A stretch of DNA of 64,000 bases, taken from contig NEEC01000013.1 of NCBI GenBank assembly GCA_002189035.1, forward strand, positions 434,001 through 498,000, written 5' to 3'. Positions 25,685 through 36,193 of this stretch are shown piece by piece. The notes beneath the pieces are model-generated. The model was not told the DNA's origin. It did not search any database and worked only from the letters and a program-made list of their open reading frames with translations. Position numbers and translations under genes: made by a program. The DNA comes from Utricularia gibba (lineage: Eukaryota > Streptophyta > Magnoliopsida > Lamiales > Lentibulariaceae). Positions within the stretch are counted from its first letter, which is position 1. Each line of letters opens with the position of its first letter.

Positions 25685-25803
25685 AGATCTGTTGTGGAGG
25701 GAGGATTTTGTGAGTTATTCATCAAAGATCTCATTTTGGCCCTCGATGATACATTTCCTAATGGATTACACTTGGCCCTAGCCATGCCATGATCTTGAAT
25801 AGA

Positions 25804-25917
25804 CCAGACAGTCATATTAGTGAATTTGCATCGATTCTGTCGTTAATGTATATTGATCATCCAGACAGTCATATTGGTGAATTTGCATCGCTTCTTTCGT
25901 TAATGTATATTGATCAT
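25804..25917 (+). repeat. 57-bp tandem duplication
   Basis: 25804-25860 and 25861-25917 are two adjacent 57-base copies that differ at only a few positions. As the unit is a multiple of three, the duplication also appears as a repeated 19-residue block in a short open frame (DSHIGEFAS). The function is unknown. Confidence 0.9.
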
Positions 25918-26858
25918 ACTTTCAAAAAGATACTCATCAAGCAACAAATTCAACCACCCACTTCTTCTAAATGTTTTTCTTTGTTTAGGCCTTTGCATTC
26001 CATTTTGAATTTTTTTGATGAAGTCCCACAACATGACCCAAAGATTAAAAATAAAATGAAACTATTGATATTATATATTTGAAGTTTGGAATTAGTTGTA
26101 GAACAAATTGAAGAAGGTATGATAAAAATTCATTAAGCATGAGGGAAGTTCATAAAACTATTTGATAAGACATATTTTATTATAATTTATATTATAAAAT
26201 TAAAATAATTAGTTTTCAAATTATGTATTTTCAATTTTAAATATTATTTTTGTTTTTTATAAAGTTGAAATAAATTGTGTATTTAATCTACACTTAGTTT
26301 TAATGCAATATTCATTAAGTTTTAAATAAAATTTAAGATCAAGATAATATCATTCTATCACAAAAATCAGCATGATATGAAACACAAAATAGTAATAAAA
26401 AAGGAAAATCAAAGCAAAAAGAAGACTTTTTCCATCAAGAATTTTAGAGGAGTCACCTATACTAGGGCATCCATTGTGTTTAACACACATTAAGTTTTTA
26501 GTGAATCATTTTTATGCTTGCTATGTGCATCATTATGTAGATTGTGTGCAATCTACTTTATTTGAAACTATAAAAGATATTGTTCCAACACCTCTTTAGT
26601 TTTTAGACATTATAGATTCATCAACAAAACAATATGATGAATTTTAAGAATCTCAAATAATGGAGATTACTTATATACTGGCTAATGATAAATGATATTG
26701 AGAAAGAACAAATTGAATGACTTTTTTTATAGTGCCACAAATATACTAGATGGGGTTCATCGTTGAATGTAATGACATATTTTCTTCTTGTACAACATTG
26801 TTCATTTTCAACACCTAATCTTCAATATTTTACATTTTTCTTATTTTTTATTTGTTTT
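25918..26858. other. AT-rich DNA with no supported gene
   Basis: I see no open frame with known similarity, no tRNA-like fold and no terminal repeats here. It is probably old transposon debris between the hAT element and the Tat region. Confidence 0.4.
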
Positions 26859-26967
26859 CCTGGAAGATCACTCATCCCTAAATTACTCTAGGCTACACAC
26901 ATTTAATATTAGAATTCCTATCAAGAAAGCTCCATCATACTAGAAAAAGGTTTTTGTATAAGTGATG
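26859..26967 (-). repeat. 5S rRNA-like segment A
   Basis: Read on the minus strand this resembles a diverged 5S rRNA gene or a 5S-derived element. The complement of the 5S GGATGGGTGACC block appears here as GATCACTCATCC (10 of 12), followed at the right spacing by a CACATTTAAT block (5S complement CACGCTTAAC) and GAATTCCTAT (5S GAGTTCTGAT). It is too diverged to be a working 5S gene. Such sequences occur in Cassandra-type TRIM LTRs and 5S-derived SINEs. Confidence 0.45.
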
Positions 26968-26984
26968 TGATACAAAACGGATCG

Positions 26985-27499
26985 GGATAATTAGCCACTG
27001 AAAAAGAGCCAAAAGGTGCCCTGACAAACTGACACAGGTCAACTAACCAATACGTGTCAAAGTTTGTTAGTAGTGGCCGTTTTGGATAGTTTGAAAAGTA
27101 ATCGAATTATGGCAATGACAGAGCAATCAGTGGTTATCCGAAAGCAGGACTACAATATGTACAACAGGTGCAGAAATTAGCAGACATCTACAGAATTCAG
27201 AATTCGGTCAAACCAACCTCTTCTATAAATATAAGAAAGTCTGAAGAAGAAAGGGTTGAACTCCAAGCATTCTAACTTGCATCTTTTCTCCTTCCCTGTC
27301 TAATGAAACCATTTTCCGGCAAGCCCTGTAGTTTTTCCGTTCTCCGACGGTTTCCACATTAAAATCTCTATCTTCTTTCATCTCCGTTAGTGGCATCGCA
27401 TCACACAATATACTAAAATCTTAATCGGATATGACACGTCCGGCCATATCCCTAACCCAAAAATCGTTTCTACCTTTGTATCGATTTCCAACCACAACA
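26985..27499 (+). repeat. Tat/gypsy-type LTR, copy 1
   Basis: This segment shares with 31500-31945 and 37509-37950 a TATA-like 'tataaata' block, a following 'ctaatgaaaccattttc' block, then 'gttttttccg' and 'ggtttccac.t.aaaatc', and an end in CACAACA. The left edge is unclear because it abuts 5S-like segment A. The arrangement (promoter, short transcribed leader, CA end) is that of a plant Ty3/gypsy LTR. Confidence 0.6.
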
Positions 27500-27773
27500 A
27501 TAAGATTCATGTTATTATTTTACTTTTGAATCTCTTTCTTTCCTTTATGTGTGATTGATATGAGATTCATCTAAAGTAGTATTGACATCATTTTTTGGTT
27601 TGGCCTTATATTCGTCCTTCCTTGAAAACTCAGCGTTCTCGTTAAGGTTTGCTCCATCACCTATTAGTATTTGACACTAATATCAAATATAATGAATTAT
27701 GAACCCCTCAAACGATGTTATTAATTTAAATATTCAACCTTTGCAATTTTATATTCTCTCTATCTTTAGTATG

Positions 27774-27890
27774 CCTTCCCTCGAAGTCACCCATTCTAAA
27801 ATTATGATAGGAGAACACGTTTAAGTTTTGTTTCTATCAAGGAAGTTACATCATGCTTGAGAAAAGACTTTGTGCAAGATTGCACGATCA
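27774..27890 (-). repeat. 5S rRNA-like segment B
   Basis: This resembles segment A at 26859-26967 and the complement of 5S rRNA: AGTCACCCATTC (10 of 12 to the 5S block), then CACGTTTAAG, then TGCACGATCAT near the end. It lies on the other side of Tat LTR copy 1, so A and B may be two ends of one older element into which the LTR inserted. Confidence 0.45.
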
Positions 27891-28089
27891 TTCTATTTAG
27901 TCTATTACTAAAGTGTTATTGTCATCTTTTAGTATACAGAGACTACACTTGATGATAATATTTAATTTAGTGATGCTTGTACTTGAAAAAATTAGTAGTA
28001 ATGCATGTGAGATTTGAAGACCTTCAAAGAGTCCATATTATCACATGTGGCTCTCAAAAAGAATACATTGGTGGATAGCCTGGTTTGAT

Positions 28090-28720
28090 TCACTGCAGCA
28101 TTTCAGGATCTAAGACAGGGAAGTATGGTAATTCGGCTACGAGACCAGCCTTCGGTAATGTTGGAAGCGGTCAATCATATCTCTCATCAAACCGCCAATG
28201 ACATCTCTCCCTAGTTGGACTGCCATGAGGACTAGATATTACCTTACGTTCAGTTTCTACAAATAGGAGAAACTCCGACCGATAAGTTGAAAGCCCAAAA
28301 ACTGGAAGTTAGGACGAAGAGATATATGCTACTTGATGGGATTCTCTATAAAAAGGCTTTTAGCAGACCCTTGCTAAGGTGTATCGGGAAATAACAATTC
28401 CAATAACTTATAATCGATCTGTATGAAGGAGAGTGCGGCAGCCATATCTGGATTTGGTCTCTATGCCGAAAGACGTTAAGGGCTGGATAATATTAGCCAA
28501 CTATGAAACATGGTATTACGAATTTGGTAAGAAGTGCAAAGCATGCCAGCATCATGCAAGCATGCCCTGAAAATCGGTAAATGATTTCACAGTTGTGCCG
28601 CTTCGATCGATGGGGATAGACATCGAAATTCCTACTACCAAATCTCGAGACGGTAAGATCATGGCCAGAAGAGGGCCTATTCGGATTGGAGAAGTGACTA
28701 AACCCATGAGGAGTTTTGAT
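28090..28720 (+). pseudogene. Ty3/gypsy (Tat-type) RNase H-integrase remnant
   Basis: Plus-strand frames give the segment before integrase and its HHCC zinc finger in degraded form: TDKLKAQKLEVRTKRYMLLD, then LYKKAFSRPLLRC, then LYEGECGSHIW, then LRAGYY and a final CQHH-like piece. This order (LHEG.CG.H, GYYWPTM, C..CQ) is diagnostic of gypsy integrase. Stops and frameshifts abound. Upstream gag, protease and reverse transcriptase are missing between the LTR and this piece. Confidence 0.65.
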
Positions 28721-28925
28721 TCACATCTCTAGCAGTGGTTTGGCACGAGTAAGAGAAAACTTAGGCATGAAAACGAAAGACAGCACAATAAGAGAAACAC
28801 CAATGTGTAAAAGTAAACATTTCCCAAACCGAGAAAATAACATCCCCGACCAGGATCAAAGTTTAAACAAAACCGCAAATCGGGGCAAAAATACTCTTCT
28901 AATATCGAACAAGAAGAGCAAAAGT

Positions 28926-30940
28926 TTAAGGAAGAGGATAAGTTGAGGGGACAACATGCCCCTCAAGCCTTGCAGATAGCTTCACATCGTTTTCTTTCTC
29001 GATCCTCTCTTGAACAATGGCTTTCAAACATTCCTAGTCGACCTCGAACCCGAACTTCGGAGCCTTGAAGAGATCTAGATGAGCCTCCTGCATGTTCTCG
29101 TCTTTTGTAAGTGAGGAGATTTCGAAAAAACGAGGATCAGTAATCGAGAGCCCAAAAACATGAGCGAACTGACGCATCCGCCGATAAAGGAGGAGGCCAA
29201 TCAGGTTGCTGGCATATATATATCAGATAACTCCGAAAAACAAACGGAGTTGACAAAGTCATCCAATATCCTTTGCTGGGAGGACTCTTGGCTACAAAGT
29301 TCTGACTCCAAGGCCGAGATGCGACCCTTTGCATGCACCAATTCTGACTCGGTCTCTTCAAACTCAACTCTAAAACCTTCCTTTTTGGAAAGCACATCAT
29401 TGATCACCTTTCCCATTTCACTAACCACTTTCTCTAGCTCTGCCTCATGACGAGTGAGTTTCCCCAATATGGCCTTCAGGTAACTCCCCTCATCTTGAAG
29501 GAATTCTATAATGGCATCCTAGGCGGCAAGAATGGCTTGGAGTTTTGAAACTCTCTTCATAAAAGATGAACTCCCAGATCCCACTAAGTGCTGATTCTGG
29601 TTGAAACCTTGAAGGGTTTGTGATAGTCTCCTCCAAGGCTGCCCGCAGAACTTCTGTGGGGATTGGAGATCCCTCACCACACCAACAAGAGGCCTAGAGG
29701 TGGAAGGTCCATTCGAGTAGAAGTTCACTCTCTAAACCAGAACCACAGCAACATTTTGAGAAAGGTAGAGCCTTCTCTTTTCCCTTCCTGTTGGGGGGAG
29801 GTGGAGTCGGCTCCCGATTTGCAAAAATCTCTACCTCTCTATCTCTCTTTGAGAAATAGTTGACGTTTTCGGACTGTACCCCAGGTGAACCAGCCTAAAA
29901 GTGGAGTCAATGTTAGAGTCAGCATCCCAGAATCAAAAAAAGCTTAATGAAAAGACTAACTTGTGAATGGACCATTTCAACAAAGAAACAAGCCGCAACT
30001 AAAGCTTCCAAGGCCCTTCTCTTCATCATCTTATCGGTTGCATTGCAAAACAAGAGAACAATTAAAAAGGAAAAATCTTATAATTTGGGAAATTAGACCC
30101 CAACTACCTCTTTGCTTCTTTGATGGTTTTTGTGCGACGGTCATAACCCTTTTCTTTTTTCGAGGGAACCAGAGGTTGAGGGAGAAGGTTCAAGTTGTAA
30201 ACCGGACTATATCTGGAGATGTTGGATGAAGGGGGAACTAAAGATAAGAACTCTAAGTCAAAGCCATGAGGAATGATGAAATCGGGCAACTGCCTATCTC
30301 GGTTACGGTCGAGAATGCCGCAATTCATCATAGTCATTCGAGAGCAATGAGGCCTCGGACTTATATTGAGCACTACCTTCGTTGAGTCTCTGATATAGAG
30401 TTCTACTGATTCGGTAGAAGGCCGATAAGGATAAAAAAGCTTTACTTTGAAAGGGTTTGATGGATCTATTGGGAAGTTCCACTTAGCACCTATCAAAGGA
30501 GAAACCCAAACAAAAGAGGACCACTAATCATGGTGGATATCAGGGGCTTTGACCACAAAATCAGGGCTGTCCTCAAAACGATGAAATTGAAAATGAGTGC
30601 ATCCGTTCATTGACGGCTTAGCCTTGCGAACGTAATCTTAAAAAGCTAGAAGAAATCAACTAAGGACATGACCGGATCCATGGCTACCGAGTAAAACAAA
30701 AAGGTCGTGAAGCAGAAAATAGAATTGGTAGCTAAGTAGTAAAGTTGAATGGCGAAAGTACTAAGGAATCGGACAATCAGAGGATGTAGGAGAAATCGGA
30801 GACCGCTTTCAAGATAAGCGATCGAAATTGGTAAGCTAAAAGGAGGAAGGGGTATACCACCGACACCTCAAGGAATATCACTATCGTTAGCCCGTGTGAC
30901 CGTATACTCATTGGGAATCGAGTATCAAGATCAGATGGTG
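28926..30940 (-). pseudogene. Antisense extra ORF of a Tat-type gypsy element
   Basis: A long minus-strand region lies between the integrase remnant and the right LTR, opposite to the element's pol strand. Joined by eye across few interruptions, it reads from an N-terminal GGIPLPPFSLPISIAYLESG-like segment (about 30850), through ALILWSKPLISTMISGPLLF and KWNFPIDPSNPF (about 30490), to a coiled-coil-like tail (KVVSEMGKVINDVLSKKEGF, 29201-29467). It ends in KENDVKLSARLEGHVVPS with a stop at 28926-28928. This matches the layout of 'putative plant transposon protein' ORFs that some Tat elements (Grande type) carry in antisense. Function unknown; at least one stop interrupts it. Confidence 0.55.
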
Positions 30941-31499
30941 GAGGTGTTCAATTCACTAGATCTCCTAATAAACGAAAATAGAGAAACAAGAACTAAGAAA
31001 CAATGATGAATTTTATTAAGAATCCTAAATCCACACCACCATCCTTCACCTTAAGACATCCCTAGGTTCTAGCTACTCATATTTGGAAGGTAAAAAGTAA
31101 TGACATTAACATAAAATAGAGAAAATGTGAAGAACACCGTGCAAAAGTTGGTTGCAGAAACTGAAAAACATCAACAAACGAAAACAAAGTAGTAAGAATT
31201 CTAGTTTCCGTCTGCTACTGTTCCGGTCCAGGAACAATAGCGCTGAATTGGGCTCTGATGCTGTTCTTGAGGATGAAGTTCTTCTTCTCCTTTCCTGGCT
31301 CAATACTCGTTGTGTTGGGGAGAAGCCCTCTCCTCGGGTTTGCCTGTGTTCTCTTCCTTCTCCCTCCTCCAAAAATATCTTCACATCTTTTTTCCATTTT
31401 TCAAAATCAGTCTACTGTTCCTGGCATGAACCTGCAGACTGTGGACAGCCGAACAGTGCATTATGTTTCCTCTTTTAATGCTGCCCATTCTTCCAAATC
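30941..31499. other. Sequence between antisense ORF and right Tat LTR
   Basis: G+C content is higher than in the flanks and open frames overlap on both strands (31106-31536), none resembling a known protein. Probably the untranslated 3' part of the Tat element or a further LTR fragment. Confidence 0.4.
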
Positions 31500-31945
31500 C
31501 CTACATGCACGAAATTCTGTTTTGAAAAAAATCTAAAAAGTAGTCGAATTGTAGGGGACGTAGAACAGCCAACAGTTATGTGTCAGTGGGACCACATGCA
31601 TTGCCCCCAGGGGTAGAAAGCGGTTGACATCTACAGTATTCGGATGAGGTGACCCCTCCTATAAATAGGAGAATGTTTGAAAAAAAAAGGATTGGACTCT
31701 ATACACATGCCTTGTAATCTTTCTTTTTTCCTCTGTTAGTGAAACTCATTCCTCCGTTGAACTCCTTCAGCTCCGTGGTTTTTCCGTCTATTGGCAGTTT
31801 CCATATAAAAATCCTTGTCTCCATTCACTTCTTTCATCCCTGCATCAGCACGAAAAATCCAAAAACCCAATATCGGATATGGTAAAACCAGCTTCGCACC
31901 CCTAAAATCGGCATTGCTCAATAGAACTGATTTCCAACCACAACA
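31500..31945 (+). repeat. Tat/gypsy-type LTR, copy 2
   Basis: This is similar to copies 1 and 3, with the 'tcctataaataggag' promoter-like block at about 31658 and an end in CCACAACA. With copy 1 it brackets the integrase remnant and the antisense ORF, so the two probably belong to one deleted element of about 5 kb. Confidence 0.6.
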
Positions 31946-31999
31946 AATTATCTTTTTAATTTGTTTTTTACCTTATTTGATTAAATAAGTCTTCAGAAT

Positions 32000-32520
32000 T
32001 ACAGATCTACTTTGTTGAGCTTTGCAAAATAAATCACAAGATATCATCAATGTTGTTCACTTGTAGGTTCTACAACTTATCTCTATAGAATTTAAGAATA
32101 TGAGAGATGATGGTTGGAAAAAAAATTTTCAAAGTTGTGAAATTTTATAAATCTAATGATATTGATATTACAAAGATAGATGATATATAGATTCTATGTA
32201 AGGGAAGTACATGTTGCCAACCTGATTATTTTACTAATGAACAAAAATTTCAGGTTGAGATTTTTTTTAATTACCTTTGACACTCAATTATTGAAGTATA
32301 GATTTAATGAAAAGGAAGTAGAGATTTTAAGGTTAATGAGTTCATTAGTTCTCTAATACAAATTTAAATCTTTAGGAACTATATTTAAATCTATGTTTCC
32401 AATTTGAATATTAACTTTAAGAGGTTTCGAGAGCATTCCGCCAGTTTTTGGCGACTTTCACTTTCAACATTCTAATTAGTTATTATTGTGATCAAATTTT
32501 CCTATGAATAATTAGACAAC
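32000..32520 (+). pseudogene. hAT (TTF/ZMYM1-like) transposase remnant
   Basis: Broken plus-strand frames resemble the middle of the plant zinc-finger MYM-type-1-like hAT proteins: SQDIINVVHL near 32038, MRDDGWKK near 32102, then IDITKIDD, CKGSTCCQPDYFTNEQKFQV and FRRNSASFW-like pieces up to about 32450. Many stops. It is a different hAT branch from the one at 23.3 kb, and its ends were not found. Confidence 0.55.
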
Positions 32521-34078
32521 CCCTAGCAACTTGTTCATGTTCCACCATGGTTTGCATCTTGATTTGCTATGCTTTTTATGTTTGTATGGTTGAGTCAAAC
32601 TATGTGTTCATATGTACCATTTGTCCAAGGATCTTAGATGAATCCATACTTGCACAAGTTGTCATGTGTGACAATGTTTATTTTATTTTTTAGATGTTTA
32701 ATTCGAGTAATTTTTTATGTATTATTTTCCTTCATAAATATATTTTATAGTATAAATCTCAAAAAAGTGAGTGATAAAAATGTCAAATTAGGCCGAAAAA
32801 CCTAACAATAAATGTGTCACTTAGAAATATGTGTTTAAATATATTTCAACTTAACTTGTCAAGTAACTGTGAGAGGTTGAAGTTAGAATTGAGTGTAGTG
32901 AGATATCAGCTATTACTAAAGAACAAATAACTTCAAGTGAGTGATTAATTCTGGGATTTAAGGAACACCCATAAATTCAAGTGAACTTCAAGTGTTATGC
33001 AATTAACACGAATTGTAGTATTTTAACACAACACCCATAAAGCTTGTATAAGAAAGAGGCATTCTCAAAGTTTAATTGCAAATGCATGGGATACAAAGAA
33101 TTGGAGGAGTAGATGAAATCTATTGTTGTCATTGATTTTAAATCAATTTTTTTATCTTTTGTTGAACCTAAGTTCTTATCGCATTTTAGCTTGTTTGGCA
33201 CTTTATGGAGTTAACATTTTTTATTGTCTCTTATCCTTTGTTTGTCATTTTTTTCTTTTATAAACATCTAAAATAAATAATTTTATGTGAAGACGATTCT
33301 TTTTATGCACATGTAGAATTCTAATCCGTTAATTCCAATTATCTTGAATCCCAAATAATGAAGATAAAATAGCTTAGCACCAAAAAGTCAATAGCCTAAA
33401 AAATAGGGAAGAACATATGCTTCAAGATGGAATTATTTCTTGATGTTTTTATTGGCGGTATAGTTTTAAAATTTAAAACATAATATTAATTAGTTATAAT
33501 CGTAATATTGAAGCAAACCCTAAACTTGCGAAACAAACAAAGCAGCAAAGCCTCAAAATCTGGTATTCAAGAAATAAAGTTCCTGGGGAGGATCTTGTAT
33601 TGGCATCTATTTCCCTTGAATGAAATCTCCATTAGATCCACAAACTTTAAATCCTAATTAATGGCTCTTCGACCATCTTAAGTAGTTGCTGTCTGAAGCT
33701 CAGTGAGTAGGCTGGAAATAGCAGTTGAAATCGTTATCCTAATGGCCATGGGAGAGGCAAAACTGATGCTCTGGATCAAACATCGTCAAAAGTCTGTAAT
33801 AGTATGTGTGTACACGAATGGCTACGGATCCTGTGGGGTGGATTCCGGCCACTGGTGGTGATTTTGCTGGTACTGATGATGTATATATTCTCTCCTTCGC
33901 TAATCTCGAGCTCGTGCACACACACACACAAAAAATTCCCTTCACATTAAAGTCTTCGTCATAGTGTACTGTCAATAAAAAAATTCTAGGGAGCACCTCA
34001 ATTGTCAAATGTAGTCCCTTCACATTAAAGTCGTTTCTCATTGGATAATCCGTCAAAAGGGCTTGCATACCAACATCT
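32521..34078. other. AT-rich DNA and upstream region of the glycerol kinase gene
   Basis: No gene is seen up to the glycerol kinase leader. A short CA run lies at 33917-33930. A TATA-like 'gtatatattc' lies near 33885 and could serve the kinase gene. An 18-base word, 'tcccttcacattaaagtc', occurs twice 78 bases apart at 33937-33954 and 34015-34032. Confidence 0.45.
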
Positions 34079-34135
34079 TTGGCTGGCCAAGTAGGTGTGT
34101 ATATATCCTGGTTTCCGAGGAATCCTGAAGCAAAA

Positions 34136-36193
34136 ATGGCGGATGGAGAAGTGTATATGGCGTCAATCGATCAGGGAACAACCAGCACAAGGTTCATCAT
34201 CTATGACCGCGCAGCCAAGCCAATCGGGTCCCATCAAGTTGAATTTACTCAGTTCTATCCAAAATCCGGGTATGGAGTGATGCCCTTTTCTTTTTGGATA
34301 CTGTTTCTTTTATCAAAGATCACTGGGTGTTGTTCTCTCTAAGGTATCGCCGTGAAAAAATTCATCTTTTTTGGGGGGTCAATTCGATCGCCCATTTGCT
34401 TCATCTGCAGCATTTCTGGGTTGTTTTTGTTGATATGTGAAGTTGTTTTTTTGGCTGATGTGATATATAGATGGGTTGAGCATGATCCAGTGGAGATTCT
34501 GGAGAGTGTGAAATCATGCATTGCCAAGGCTATTGAAAAGGCGACTGCCGAAGGGTATCATGTCGATCGTGGATTGAAAGGTATTGGGATAACAAATCAG
34601 AGAGAAACTACTGTTATCTGGAGCAAATCCACCGGCTACCCTCTATACAATGCCATCGTTTGGATGGACGTTCGTACAAGCTCTATTTGCAGGTGAAAAC
34701 CTTGTGCAGTTTCATAAAATTAATGACATGTGGATCGTTATTGCTGTCATGTATTCTTGATTTTTTATGAAAGCTCGGCAGATTTTCTGGCTAGGTGATC
34801 TTTGTTGGTTGATGGTTTTGTATAGAAAACTTGAGAAAGAGCTTCCAGGGGGGAGAACTCATTTCGTTGAGTCATGCGGTTTGCCAATCAGCACTTACTT
34901 CAGTGCTATGAAAATCATCTGGTTGCTGGAAAATGTGGAATCTGTAAAACAAGCTGTGGAGGAAGGAGATGCAATTTTTGGAACCATAGACACATGGCTG
35001 ATTTGGAACATGACTGGGGGGAAGGATAATGGAATACATGTCACTGATGTGTCGAATGCTGCAAGAACAATGCTGATGAATCTCAAAACGCTCGATTGGG
35101 ATAAAACGACGCTGGATACTCTTGGAATCCCTGAAAAAATTCTTCCCAAAATTGTTAGCAATTCCGAGATAATTGGGAACATCGGAAAAGGTTGGCCGAT
35201 TACAGGGATCCCAATCGCAGGGTGCCTGGGTGATCAGCATGCTGCCATGGTAGGCCAGTCTTGCCGCAAGGGTGAAGCTAAGAGCACGTATGGGACAGGA
35301 GCATTCATCCTTCTCAACACAGGTGCTGAGATAATAAGCTCAAACCACGGGCTTTTGAGCACTTTGGCATACAAACTTGGGCCAAATGCTCCTACAAACT
35401 ATGCTCTCGAGGGTTCCATTGCCATAGCTGGTGCAGCAGTTCAGTGGCTCCGTGACAGTCTTGGCATAATCAAGACAGCTAGTGAGATTGAGGAGTTGGC
35501 CTTGAAGGTTGACACCTCTGGTGGAGTATATTTTGTTCCTGCATTCAACGGATTGTTTGCACCATGGTGGCGTGATGATGCTCGTGGAGTCTGCATCGGA
35601 ATCACAAGATTCACGAACAAATCCCACATCGCCCGAGCTGTGCTTGAGAGCATGTGCTTTCAGGTGAAGGATGTGATAGAATCAATGCACAAGGATGCAG
35701 GGGATCAAGGTGAGGCAAAGAACGAAAGGGGAGAATTTGTGCTCAGAGTCGATGGAGGCGCTACAGTTAACAACCTTCTAATGCAAATTCAGGTGCAGAC
35801 ATACTTCTCTGAACATTCTTTTAATTCTTACGCATAAACAGAGTCGCACTCTTTTACTTGTACAGCATAAAACTAGATGAAAACACGCTCACATTGATAC
35901 CATCATTGCATGCTTGCGCTGATCATGTGCCCTCCTTTCCCCATGGTAAGGCTGATTTGCTAGGGAGCCCTGTGTTGAGACCAGCTGACACCGAAACGAC
36001 AGCTCTTGGGGCTGCATACGCCGCCGGATTAGCTGTGGGTGTTTGGTCGGAAAGCGAGATATTTTCTTCAGGGGAAGAGGAGAAGTTCACCATCTTTAAA
36101 CCATCGATAGATGAAGCTGTGAGGAAGCAGAAGACGGACTCCTGGTGCAAAGCAGTTTCAAGGACTTTCGATTTGGCTGATCTGTCTCTTTGA
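34136..36193 (+). CDS. GLI1: Glycerol kinase (GLI1/NHO1 type)
   Basis: Cytosolic FGGY-family enzyme that phosphorylates glycerol with ATP to glycerol-3-phosphate; in Arabidopsis it is needed to use glycerol from lipid breakdown and affects stress and pathogen responses. Exons: 34136-34269, 34471-34692, 34826-35792, 35951-36193; total 1566 nt, 521 aa, against about 522 in Arabidopsis. The nucleotide-binding loop DQGTTSTR is at residues 12-19. Further matches are [12 protein letters not shown], the [13 protein letters not shown] turn, [24 protein letters not shown] and the FGGY-type [20 protein letters not shown]. The C-terminus is [10 protein letters not shown]. An in-frame ATG 19 codons upstream (34079) is possible, but 34136 fits the family start. 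No disabling change seen, and all introns are GT-AG. Confidence 0.96.
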
